64,000 bases of DNA, taken from NCBI RefSeq assembly GCF_000519185.1, contig NZ_JAFA01000001.1:434001-498000 (forward strand), given 5' to 3'. Source of the DNA: Paraburkholderia nodosa DSM 21604. Its GTDB lineage: Bacteria > Pseudomonadota > Gammaproteobacteria > Burkholderiales > Burkholderiaceae. Every line of letters starts with the position of its first letter. Positions within the stretch are counted from its first letter, which is position 1. Below the pieces are notes generated by a model that ran no database searches, had not been told where the DNA came from, and saw nothing but the letters and a program-made list of their open reading frames with translations. This document shows positions 26,396-34,636 of this stretch, in pieces. The position numbers and the translations under genes were made by a program.

Positions 26396-27499
26396 TCAGC
26401 GCTTGCGCGTCCTGTGCACGACGAGCCACTTGGGCGAGCGAAAGCGCACGATGCTCACATAGAGCCACACGTAGGTGAGCGCGAACAGCACGACGAAACA
26501 GAACAGATGCACCGTGTGGCGCCAGAACAGCGTGGCCGGAATCACGGCGATCAGGCAGAGCAGCCACAGGTAGGGCGACGTGAGCGAATTGCGCCGCGTG
26601 AGTTCGCGTGCGTTGCGTGCGCCCACGACCCAGCGCATGAGGCGCTTGTACACGAGCATGTGCAGGTGTACGCCGTCAGGAATGCCGGGCGACATGCCGC
26701 GCACGAACTTCTTCCGGTAGATCGAGAAACACGTCTCGAAGATCGGATACATGAAGAGCAGCACCGGATACCAGGCCGACACGTCGCGGTTGCGCATGAC
26801 GAGCAGGATCGACAGTTCGGCGAGCATGAAGCCGATGAAATACGCGCCGCCATCGCCGAGGAAGATCAGGCCCGCCGGGAAATTCCACATGAAAAAGCCC
26901 AGCACCGCGCCCATCATGATGAACGACGCGGAGAGCACCACGGGGTCGTGCACCTGGAAGGCCACGTAGGCGAGCGAGGCGAACATCATGAACGCGACCA
27001 TCGAGGCGAGGCCGTTGAAGCCGTCGATGATGTTGATCGCGTTGGCGAGCGCCGCGACTGCGAGCACGGTGATGACGAAGGAAATCGCCGCGTAGGAAAG
27101 CAGGAAGTCGAGCGGCGGCACGCTGATGCGCGTGACCGCGATGCCGAGGAACCAGAACGCGAGCGCGGCGGCGGCCATCGTGCAGAGCAGGCGCGCAAGC
27201 GGCGAGATGCGCTTGGTCAGATCTTCGATGAGCCCCGAGGCGAACGCGGGCAGCCCGCACGCGACGATGCCGAGTATGCCGCCCGAGACGGCCGGATACG
27301 CCCCGTGCAACTGCGCGGCGGCCACGATGAGCCCAGCGAGGATGCCCGTTCCGCCGATGCGCGGCACCGGCCGCACGTGAAATTTCTGCACGCCCACGAG
27401 ATCGGAGTCGACGGAGAACCTTTCATGCAGATGCGCGTAACGCACGATCAGCAGCGTGACCAGCAATGAAACGAGAAAGCCGAGGGCAAAACTGAGCAT
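26396..27499 (-). CDS. WecA/MraY-family undecaprenyl-phosphate sugar-1-phosphate transferase
   Basis: A 367-residue polyprenyl-phosphate N-acetylhexosamine-1-phosphate transferase with about 11 membrane segments. Signature loops are KFHVRPVPRIGGTGI, LANAINIIDGFNGLAS (catalytic Asp with NGLA), FLGDGGAYFIGF (Mg2+/UDP site) and GVHLHMLVYKRL. It would start a repeat unit by loading a HexNAc-1-P on undecaprenyl phosphate. It lies at the left edge of the exopolysaccharide locus, reads away from it, and follows the GH-A-like gene by 89 bases. Confidence 0.9.
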   Translation of the reverse strand: MLSFALGFLVSLLVTLLIVRYAHLHERFSVDSDLVGVQKFHVRPVPRIGGTGILAGLIVAAAQLHGAYPAVSGGILGIVACGLPAFASGLIEDLTKRISPLARLLCTMAAAALAFWFLGIAVTRISVPPLDFLLSYAAISFVITVLAVAALANAINIIDGFNGLASMVAFMMFASLAYVAFQVHDPVVLSASFIMMGAVLGFFMWNFPAGLIFLGDGGAYFIGFMLAELSILLVMRNRDVSAWYPVLLFMYPIFETCFSIYRKKFVRGMSPGIPDGVHLHMLVYKRLMRWVVGARNARELTRRNSLTSPYLWLLCLIAVIPATLFWRHTVHLFCFVVLFALTYVWLYVSIVRFRSPKWLVVHRTRKR

Positions 27500-27588
27500 G
27501 AAAGGAAACCGCGACCGGAAGGAGGAATGCGCGATTATACAAAGGCGGACAGGCTGCCCGCCCCGAACCTCCTGCGGTCGCGCCGCGC

Positions 27589-28971
27589 TCAGGTTCCCGG
27601 CACGTTTGCGGGTGTGACTTCCAGCAGGATGACGTGGTCGGGTACTTCCACAGTGAGTTGGCGCACGTCGCGATGGATTTTGTGCGGTTGCGCCGAAGCG
27701 AGCGGATCATAAAGCTCGACGCGTTTTGCCGTTTCGCCAAAGTCGAGCCCGACGCGTGCGGGCGGGCTGGTGAGCGGCTTTCCTGTCGCACGGTCCCAGA
27801 TGAGCGTTTCGTTCCAGAGCACCAGCACGAAGCGGCCATCCTTTTTCTGCAGCAGCAGACTATTCGCCGATTGCGGCATATCCGAAAGCGTATAGGCGAG
27901 CGTGTTGCTCGCCGCTGCGCTTGCGCGCCGCGTGGTGTTGGCGTTCAGGATCGACGTGAGATTGCGAATGGCGTAGGCCACCGGCTTGGGACTGTTGTCG
28001 ATGCGAAAGAGCCCGTAATGCATTTCATCGTTCTTGTGCGCCGGATCGGGCTTTTCGTCGAGCAGTTCATAAACATAGAGCCGCCTCACGCCCGCCGACG
28101 CCGCATCCATATAACCGTTGAGGACGCCCTTGGCCTGTGTGTCCTCGTCGACGCCGAGCATGTACCAACCCGCCTGCGGCAATGAAAAGTAGCCGAACTC
28201 GGTGATGACGAGCGGCAACTGAAATCTCTGGCCCAGGTGAATAGCGGCAAGCATCCACCTGTCGCCGTTCGCGTTCCAGAGGGGCTGCTCGCCGTTTTGC
28301 GGGTAGACATGCTGGTTCGCAAAGTCGGCCGACGCTGCGCGCGTCTCGACTGACTTGGGGTCGAAGCCGGTCGCGTCGTATACGGGTACCGCCTTGAGCT
28401 CCGGCATGCCGTGTACGCGTGCGTAGAGGTCGCGCTGCACAGCGAGCCCGGCTGCCGCGCCGGTAAGCCCCTGGTAAGCGACGGGAAAGTTGTTGAGTTC
28501 GTTGGGGCCTTCGATGGCCGCAACGCTACCGGGCACCTCGGTATTCAACTGCGCAACCTGCCCGATGTGCTTCTCGAAGTCCGCGCCCATCAGGAAGTTG
28601 AATTTCACCCCGCGCTGCGCGAGATAGACGTAGCTCGAGAACGGAATGGAGGAGCCCGGCGCGTAGTCGCGAACGTGGTGAATACCGAGCCACGCCATAT
28701 CGTCGGCGACGTTGTGCACATTGACGTACGCGCCGTCGGTGTAGCTGACGTGCGTGACGACAGCGAGCGTCTGGAGGAAATCCTCGGCTGGCATGGCGTG
28801 CACAGCATCGCTGGCGTGCACCGCCGATGCGCATGCGAGCGCGCAGATACCTGCCGCGAGGCCTTCAATGATGCGCATGCCGAACGGCCAGGTCCGTTTC
28901 GCGTGGCTTGCGTGTCGCGAACTGGCGGTATCGGTGAGCAGACGATGGGTGGTTGCTACGGAATGCATCAC
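27589..28971 (-). CDS. Exported clan GH-A-like glycoside hydrolase
   Basis: A 460-residue protein with an N-terminal hydrophobic export signal (MRIIEGLAAGICALACASAVHA, read as two overlapping parts MRIIEGLAAGICALA and CASAVHASDA) preceded by a basic N-region. A (beta/alpha)8 barrel is suggested by AIEGPNELNN, which gives a candidate acid/base Glu, and VITEFGYFS, which gives a candidate nucleophile Glu, the two-glutamate arrangement of clan GH-A. The C-terminal beta-rich domain (ANSLLLQKKDGRFVLVLWNE) resembles the accessory domain of such enzymes. It probably trims exopolysaccharide in the periplasm or outside. The start is the GTG at 28971 or ATG at 28968; GAGG lies eight bases before the GTG. 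Specific family not assigned. Confidence 0.72.
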   Translation of the reverse strand: MMHSVATTHRLLTDTASSRHASHAKRTWPFGMRIIEGLAAGICALACASAVHASDAVHAMPAEDFLQTLAVVTHVSYTDGAYVNVHNVADDMAWLGIHHVRDYAPGSSIPFSSYVYLAQRGVKFNFLMGADFEKHIGQVAQLNTEVPGSVAAIEGPNELNNFPVAYQGLTGAAAGLAVQRDLYARVHGMPELKAVPVYDATGFDPKSVETRAASADFANQHVYPQNGEQPLWNANGDRWMLAAIHLGQRFQLPLVITEFGYFSLPQAGWYMLGVDEDTQAKGVLNGYMDAASAGVRRLYVYELLDEKPDPAHKNDEMHYGLFRIDNSPKPVAYAIRNLTSILNANTTRRASAAASNTLAYTLSDMPQSANSLLLQKKDGRFVLVLWNETLIWDRATGKPLTSPPARVGLDFGETAKRVELYDPLASAQPHKIHRDVRQLTVEVPDHVILLEVTPANVPGT

Positions 28972-29550
28972 GGCGTATACCTCGCGTGGAACGGTTGCCG
29001 GCTACCGATTTCGCGCGCTTGCTCGCTCCACGCCGGCATTTTCAATTGGCTTACCCATACTGGTGCGCAGCCAGAAAGCATTTTGCCGCGTCATTGGATA
29101 CATCATGTGTGCGACGGCGAACGGATAGACATTCCACAGGAGATTAGATTCGTCTACCACAGATGTCGCGATCGAATAATGAAAATAGAGCCGATTTTCG
29201 CGATTTCCAGAGTAAACATTAAGTAATCCTTCATATCAATCAGCCGAACCGGCCGTCGCGAGAGACGCTGCGTTATGTGCGTTGGCGCACATAACGCAGC
29301 GCTCGCATTGTGACTTCCAGAGCGCCCCCCCACGTGGTTCGGATCATGAAGCAGCGACGATCAGAAACTGTTGGTGGGATTGCGCACGGTTCCTGCGTCG
29401 CTCGCGCCGTAATGTGTTGTCGTGGGTTATCGGGGCGGGCGGCATGCACGTATGGATCGCCTGAGACGGGGATTTCCGTGCGTTCGCCGGTGGCGGACGA
29501 CCGCCGGCCCATGAACGTCTGACGAACACGACACGCACTGGGGTAGGGAA
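28972..29550. other. Long divergent regulatory region of the exopolysaccharide locus
   Basis: 579 bases between the leftward hydrolase gene and the rightward priming transferase. The left half is AT-rich (for example AATAATGAAAATAGAGCCG near 29175) and likely holds the promoters. A perfect 16-bp hairpin is listed separately. No gene is supported. Confidence 0.6.
29266..29301. promoter_or_regulatory. Perfect 16-bp hairpin with TTGG loop
   Basis: CGCTGCGTTATGTGCG (29266-29281) and its exact complement CGCACATAACGCAGCG (29286-29301). No T-tract follows in either direction, so it is not a standard terminator. It lies 250 bases before the priming-transferase start, possibly in its 5' leader. Confidence 0.7.
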
Positions 29551-30657
29551 ATGTCAGAGTTAACGCAACGGTCAGATTTTGCGCAACGTACGGTCGATAT
29601 CGTGCTGCAACGTACGGTCGATGTCGTGCTGATCGTGCTGGGCGCCATATGCGCCGTACACCTGAATCTGAATTCCGGACAGGTCGCCGCGGTGCATCAC
29701 CCCGATCCCACGCTGGTGGCATTTTGCGCAGCGCTCGCCCTCTCGGTCTTTCCCGCCTGCGGGACCTATGGCACGCGTGGCAGCCGGTCGCTTTTCAGCG
29801 TCGCAGGCCGCACGGCGTTCGCCTGGCTCGCGGTGCAGCTTTGCGGACTCGTGCTCCTTTACGCGATTCATCACGATCATCTGCTGGCGTTGCCGTGGTT
29901 CATGTACTGGACGTTGACGACGGGTATTTCCCTGCTGCTGTCGCACACGCTGTTCTTTTCGGAATTCAGCGTGCTGCGACTGACCCGTGAATGGTGGCGC
30001 CGGGAAGCTTACGAGGTCGGTGCGCGCGACGCGGTTCGCAACGCCGTCATTGGGCACGCCTTGAAGCGCGTCTTTGACATCGTGGCGGCGGTGAGTGCGA
30101 TCGTGCTGCTCTCGCCGCTGCTCGTCGTGCTCGGGCTGCTGGTCAAGCGCGACGGCGGTCCGGCGTTATACGGCCATACGCGCGTAGGCCGTCATGGCAA
30201 GAAATTCCGCTGTCTCAAGTTCCGGTCGATGGTGGTGAACTCGGAGCAGGTGCTCAAGGATCTGCTCGAGCGCGACCCCGAGGCCCGCGCCGAATGGGAG
30301 CGTGAATTCAAGCTGAAGAACGATGTGCGCGTCACGCGGATCGGCCACTTTCTGCGCCGCTCGAGCCTCGATGAACTGCCGCAGCTCTGGAACGTCCTGC
30401 GCGGCCAGATGAGTTTTGTCGGTCCGCGGCCAATCATCGACCAGGAACTGGAGCGCTATGGCGAGGCGAGAAAGTACTACCTGATGGCCACGCCGGGTAT
30501 CACCGGCCTGTGGCAGGTGAGCGGGCGCAACGACATCGACTACGCCACGCGCGTTTTGCTCGACGTTTCCTATGTGGAGAACTGGACCTTCCGGAAGGAC
30601 ATCGGGATTCTGTTCAAGACGTTTTTCGTCGTGATTCGCGGAACTGGCGCGTATTGA
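29551..30657 (+). CDS. Undecaprenyl-phosphate sugar phosphotransferase, WbaP/WcaJ class (shortened)
   Basis: A 368-residue priming transferase that loads the first sugar-1-phosphate of the exopolysaccharide repeat on undecaprenyl phosphate. Four hydrophobic segments lie in the first 145 residues. The catalytic bacterial-sugar-transferase domain starts at about 170 (ALKRVFDIVAAVSAIVLL) and shows KFRSM, LRRSSLDELPQLWNVL and GPRP, then PGITGLWQVSGRN. Family members are usually about 460-480 residues and carry a Rossmann-like central domain between the membrane segments and the catalytic domain; here only about 20 residues separate them. A tandem 24-bp duplication near the start repeats QRTVDIVL. 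It is the first gene of the rightward operon. Confidence 0.9.
   Translation: MSELTQRSDFAQRTVDIVLQRTVDVVLIVLGAICAVHLNLNSGQVAAVHHPDPTLVAFCAALALSVFPACGTYGTRGSRSLFSVAGRTAFAWLAVQLCGLVLLYAIHHDHLLALPWFMYWTLTTGISLLLSHTLFFSEFSVLRLTREWWRREAYEVGARDAVRNAVIGHALKRVFDIVAAVSAIVLLSPLLVVLGLLVKRDGGPALYGHTRVGRHGKKFRCLKFRSMVVNSEQVLKDLLERDPEARAEWEREFKLKNDVRVTRIGHFLRRSSLDELPQLWNVLRGQMSFVGPRPIIDQELERYGEARKYYLMATPGITGLWQVSGRNDIDYATRVLLDVSYVENWTFRKDIGILFKTFFVVIRGTGAY
29584..29631 (+). repeat. 24-bp tandem duplication in the priming transferase gene
   Basis: Two copies, 29584-29607 and 29608-29631, differ at one base (ATATCG against ATGTCG). In frame they add eight residues (QRTVDIVL then QRTVDVVL). Confidence 0.92.
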
Positions 30658-30753
30658 GTAGAAAAGGGAACGGGCGAGAGCGACTGGCATTTCGGGTATC
30701 CGGGCCACACGGCATGGCCTGGAACGCGTGTAAAGCGATTGGGGGTATTTGCG

Positions 30754-31995
30754 ATGGGACTGAACGCGATGAACTGGATCGGGACTGCGCACGCGCGTGT
30801 CGTGCGGGATTTTGGACTGGCGGGCGCGCTGCGCCGCGGGGCCGCGTGTGCCGTTTGCCTGGCGCTCACGGCGCTGAGCGGCTGTGCCCTGGCGCCGGGC
30901 ATGACCTACACATCCGGCGCGGCCGGCGCCGGCGCGAACCCGGGCGCCGGTGCGGCAACCGGTCCGGCAGTGCCCGATAGTGTGGTGGCCAAGGGCATCG
31001 CCGGTGCGCCATCCGGTACGCTCGTCGAGATCACGAGGGACCTGGTGGACAAGGAAGCTGCGGCGCGACCCAAGGGCATTCCCACGGACGTGGAGAAGAT
31101 GTTTGCCAAAGCCACTCCTTATGAAATCGGCCCCGGCGATATTCTCACCATCGTCGTCTGGGATCACCCCGAACTCAACCTGCCCGCGGGCGGCGGCGGC
31201 GGCGACGGTCCTTCTGGCGCCAGTTCGGTTGCGTCCGGCTACACCGTCGATACCAACGGCTTTATTCAGTATGCCTATATTGGTCCGCTGAAAGTCGCCG
31301 GTCTTTCGGAGATGGGCGTGCGCGACATCCTCGCGGAGAAGCTCGCGAAATACGTACGTCAGCCGCAGATCACCGTACGCATCGAGACCTATCGCAGCAA
31401 GCGCGTGTATCTCGACGGCGAAGTCAAGACACCGGGCGTGCAGGTGCTCAACGACCGACCGATGACGTTGCCCGAGGCGATCAACCGGGCCGGCGGTTTC
31501 ACGAGCAATGCCGACCGCTCGCATGTGTCTGTGACACGTGGAGACGCCACCGTGGATATCGATATGCCGGCGATGATCCGCAAGGGGTTCAATCCCGACC
31601 GGATCATTCTGCACGATGGTGACCTCGTGCGGATCTTTGCACAGACGGACAGCAAGGTCTTCGTGGTCGGCGAGGTCGAGCGTCCTGGCGGCGTGATGTT
31701 CAATAACGGACGTATGTCGCTCAACGAGGCACTTGGCAACGCGGGAGGGATCAACCAGTCGTCGGGCGATGCTTCGCAGGTGTATGTCGTGCGTGGACGC
31801 GATACCAGCCAGCCGGTCGTGTTCCATCTCGACGCGAGCAGCGCTTCTGCAATGGCCACAGCCGACTCGTTCGAGCTGAAGCCCAACGATGTCGTGTTCG
31901 TCGATACGTCTGCTCTCGTGAAGTGGAGTCGTGTCATCAGCCTGATTTTGCCGACGACCCAGGCCGCGGCGACGAGCCGTGCGATTGGATACTGA
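30754..31995 (+). CDS. wza: Wza-family outer-membrane polysaccharide export lipoprotein
   Basis: A 413-residue lipoprotein forming the outer-membrane exit of the polysaccharide. The lipobox is LSGC in ALTALSGCALAPG, so the N-terminal 35 residues are removed. The Poly_export domain (YEIGPGDILTIVVWDHPEL, then VDTNGFIQYAYIGPLKVAG) is followed by two SLBB domains (KRVYLDGEVKTPGVQVL; KVFVVGEVERPGGVMF). A Gly-rich insertion (AGGGGGGDGPSG) lies inside the export domain. The start at 30754 has GGGGG about nine bases upstream. It precedes wzc by 67 bases. Confidence 0.93.
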   Translation: MGLNAMNWIGTAHARVVRDFGLAGALRRGAACAVCLALTALSGCALAPGMTYTSGAAGAGANPGAGAATGPAVPDSVVAKGIAGAPSGTLVEITRDLVDKEAAARPKGIPTDVEKMFAKATPYEIGPGDILTIVVWDHPELNLPAGGGGGDGPSGASSVASGYTVDTNGFIQYAYIGPLKVAGLSEMGVRDILAEKLAKYVRQPQITVRIETYRSKRVYLDGEVKTPGVQVLNDRPMTLPEAINRAGGFTSNADRSHVSVTRGDATVDIDMPAMIRKGFNPDRIILHDGDLVRIFAQTDSKVFVVGEVERPGGVMFNNGRMSLNEALGNAGGINQSSGDASQVYVVRGRDTSQPVVFHLDASSASAMATADSFELKPNDVVFVDTSALVKWSRVISLILPTTQAAATSRAIGY

Positions 31996-32062
31996 TGTGC
32001 ACATGAACAATACAAACCAAACGAACCGCGTCAGTCGACCTGTTCGCTTTCGGGGGAACAAG

Positions 32063-34306
32063 ATGAATCATCGCGACTATCTGCTCGAAGGACCTGCGGA
32101 GACGATCATGCCGATCGCCCCCGACGGTGGACATATGGGCAATTTTCTGGATACGCTTTACGCGGGCCGCAAGACGATCCTGATCGTTACGGTGATCTTT
32201 ACGCTGATCGGCACCCTCTATGCGGTACTGGCGTCGCCCGTCTATCAATCGGACATGCTCATTCAGGTGGAGGAGAGCCCGAACGCGGCGAAATCGGCGC
32301 TGGCCGATCTTTCCTCCCAGTTCGCGGTCAAGACCCAGGCCTCCGCGGAAATGGAGGTATTGCGTTCGCGCATGGTCGTGTCGTCGGCGGTGGATGCGAC
32401 CAAGCTCTATATCAAGGCAACGCCACGCTATTTCCCCATGGTGGGCCGCTGGGCTGCGCGCCATCTGAGCCTCGACCACTGGTCGGGATGGGGCGGTTAC
32501 GCATGGGGCGACGAGGCGATCGAGGTAACGCAATTCGACGTGCCGACGCGCCTGCAGGGCAGACCGTTCGTCTTGACCTACCGGGGCAACGGGACCTACA
32601 CGCTCGAAGGTGGCGGCATCACGCTCGAAGGGCGAGTGGGACAAACGCTGCACGCCCCGACAGTGGGCGGCTCGATCGACCTCGTCGTCGGCCGGATCGA
32701 TGGACAACCGGGCACGGTCTTCAACGTGATGCGCCTGTCCGAACTGAGCGCGATCCAGTCGCTGCAGACGGCAATCGCCATTACGGAAAAGGGCAAGGAA
32801 TCCGACGTCATTGGTGTTGCCCTGGATGGCGATGACCCGGTACTCACCAGCACCATTCTCAATGCGATCGGCAACGAATACATCCGGCAGAACGCCCAGC
32901 GCACGCAGGAAGAGGCGGAAAAGCAGATCGCCTTCCTTGACCGGCAGTTGCCTCTGCTCAAGGCCCAGCTCGAGAAAGCCGAGAACGAGTACAACTCGTT
33001 CCGATCGGCGCACGGCGCTGTCAATCTGGATGCCGAGGCTTCGGCACTGTTGCAGAGTTCGGCGCTGGCGCAGCAGCGTATCGCCGATCTGCAACAGCAA
33101 CGCGCGCAGGCGATGGCCCGTTTCACCGACGACAACCCGGCTCTCGTCGCCATCAACGGGCAACTGTCCGAAGCGCAGAAGTCGCTGGAACACCTGGCGG
33201 GGCAGACCCGCGCGCTGCCGCCGGTGGAGCAGGAGCTCGTGCGCCTACAGCGGGAAGTGACTGTCGATACGAACATCTACACCAATCTTTTGAACAGCCG
33301 CGAGCAACTGCGCCTGATCAAGGCAGGGCGTGTGTCGAACGTGCGCATGATCGACGCCGCAGTGCCGCCTGAAGGACCGATTCGGCCGAAGCGCGCAATT
33401 ATCGTGGTCGCGGCCGTGTTTACCGGATTGTTTGCCGGCGCTGCGCTCGTGCTGCTGCGTCAGAGGCTCAACCGCGGCGTCTCCGTCGTGGACGAGATCG
33501 AAGCGGGCACCGGGCTGGCAGTCTTCGCGGCCGTACCGCGCAGCCGCATTCAGCATTCGCTTGCGCGTCGTTTGCCGCACGGCGCGCCGGGCGCGAATAC
33601 GGTGCTCGCGCACAAGGCCGTGTTCGACCCGGCGGTCGAGAGCCTGCGCAGCTTCCGTACCGCGCTCGAACATTCGTTGGAGGACGCGGACAATCGTATC
33701 GTGCTGCTGGCGGGGCCGACACCGATGGTCGGCAAGTCGTTCGTCTCCGTCAATCTGGCGGCCGTATTCGGTGCGTCGGGCAAACGTGTACTCCTGGTCG
33801 ACGCGGATCTGCGGCGGGGCTCGCTGAACCAGCATATGGCAGTGCCGAGTATGCCAGGCGTCACTAACATCTTCGAGTCCTGCCAAAGCTATGACCACGT
33901 GGTGAATCGCGACGTGATGCCGGGTGTCGACTTCGTCGCGACCGGAGGCTATGTGACCAATGCCAGCGAACTGCTGCAAAAAGACGCTTTCAGGAACTTC
34001 GTGGCGTGGGCCAATTCGACGTACGAACTCGTGCTGATCGACGCGCCGCCGATTTTGCCGGTGGCCGACGCCGGGATCATCGGGAAACTGGCGGGCACAG
34101 TGTTCGTGATCGCGCGACAGGGCGCGACGAGCGTGGCCGATCTGCGCGAGTCCGTGCGTCGCTTCGAACAGGTCGGCGTGCCAATTCGCGGCGTGATCTT
34201 CAACGACATGACATCGCGTCCGGGTCGCTATGGCAACGAATATGCCGCGTACGGCTATTCGAGCTACGGCTTTGCCAAGGATACAGGGAGTGCAAGGGCG
34301 GAATAG
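32063..34306 (+). CDS. wzc: Wzc-family polysaccharide copolymerase / tyrosine autokinase
   Basis: A 747-residue inner-membrane protein that sets chain length and couples to Wza. It has a Wzz domain with the first membrane segment (about 40-60), a long periplasmic coiled-coil part (RTQEEAEKQIAFLDRQLP...), the GNVR region and a second membrane segment (about 440). The cytoplasmic BY-kinase has Walker A GPTPMVGKS (about 552), Walker A' VLLVDADLR and Walker B LIDAPP. The C-terminal tyrosine cluster (RYGNEYAAYGYSSYGFAK) is the autophosphorylation tail. The start is uncertain: 32063 gives a family-like length; in-frame starts at 32003 and 31979 are possible. No cognate Wzb phosphatase is present. 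Confidence 0.92.
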   Translation: MNHRDYLLEGPAETIMPIAPDGGHMGNFLDTLYAGRKTILIVTVIFTLIGTLYAVLASPVYQSDMLIQVEESPNAAKSALADLSSQFAVKTQASAEMEVLRSRMVVSSAVDATKLYIKATPRYFPMVGRWAARHLSLDHWSGWGGYAWGDEAIEVTQFDVPTRLQGRPFVLTYRGNGTYTLEGGGITLEGRVGQTLHAPTVGGSIDLVVGRIDGQPGTVFNVMRLSELSAIQSLQTAIAITEKGKESDVIGVALDGDDPVLTSTILNAIGNEYIRQNAQRTQEEAEKQIAFLDRQLPLLKAQLEKAENEYNSFRSAHGAVNLDAEASALLQSSALAQQRIADLQQQRAQAMARFTDDNPALVAINGQLSEAQKSLEHLAGQTRALPPVEQELVRLQREVTVDTNIYTNLLNSREQLRLIKAGRVSNVRMIDAAVPPEGPIRPKRAIIVVAAVFTGLFAGAALVLLRQRLNRGVSVVDEIEAGTGLAVFAAVPRSRIQHSLARRLPHGAPGANTVLAHKAVFDPAVESLRSFRTALEHSLEDADNRIVLLAGPTPMVGKSFVSVNLAAVFGASGKRVLLVDADLRRGSLNQHMAVPSMPGVTNIFESCQSYDHVVNRDVMPGVDFVATGGYVTNASELLQKDAFRNFVAWANSTYELVLIDAPPILPVADAGIIGKLAGTVFVIARQGATSVADLRESVRRFEQVGVPIRGVIFNDMTSRPGRYGNEYAAYGYSSYGFAKDTGSARAE

Positions 34307-34636
34307 CGGGTTTCTGCCGGCAGTCGTGTGCGCTTCGGTGGCCGCGCCGCGGTCCATCGAATTGCCAGTCAAGCGGCGCCTCCTGGGCTGAAGCGGAGTC
34401 ACCCTGCTTCAGCCCACTTCACGGGCGGTCTGGATGCTTTTAGTCATCCGTCATTTGACCGGATCCGCCAATCGCATTAGCGGCTACGTTCCATCGCAAT
34501 TCGCAACCGACTCTCCAGGACCGGCACTGGATGCGTGAGTTGGCGTGACATGAGCGACGGCGAACATTCGCCGGTGCGAAGACCGGCGACACTTCAAGAC
34601 ATATGAATTGCATCGCGTGGCCAGCCGAATGCGGCC
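34307..34636. other. Intergenic region wzc / first GT4 with inverted repeat
   Basis: 330 bases without a gene. GGGCTGAAGC (34385-34394) and GCTTCAGCCC (34406-34415) form a perfect 10-bp stem with an 11-base loop and no T-tract. It may act as a processing or partial attenuation site between export and glycosyltransferase genes. Confidence 0.55.

Noticed and set aside
29266..29301. Rho-independent terminator
   Set aside because: The stem is strong, but neither side has a T-tract; kept as a regulatory hairpin.
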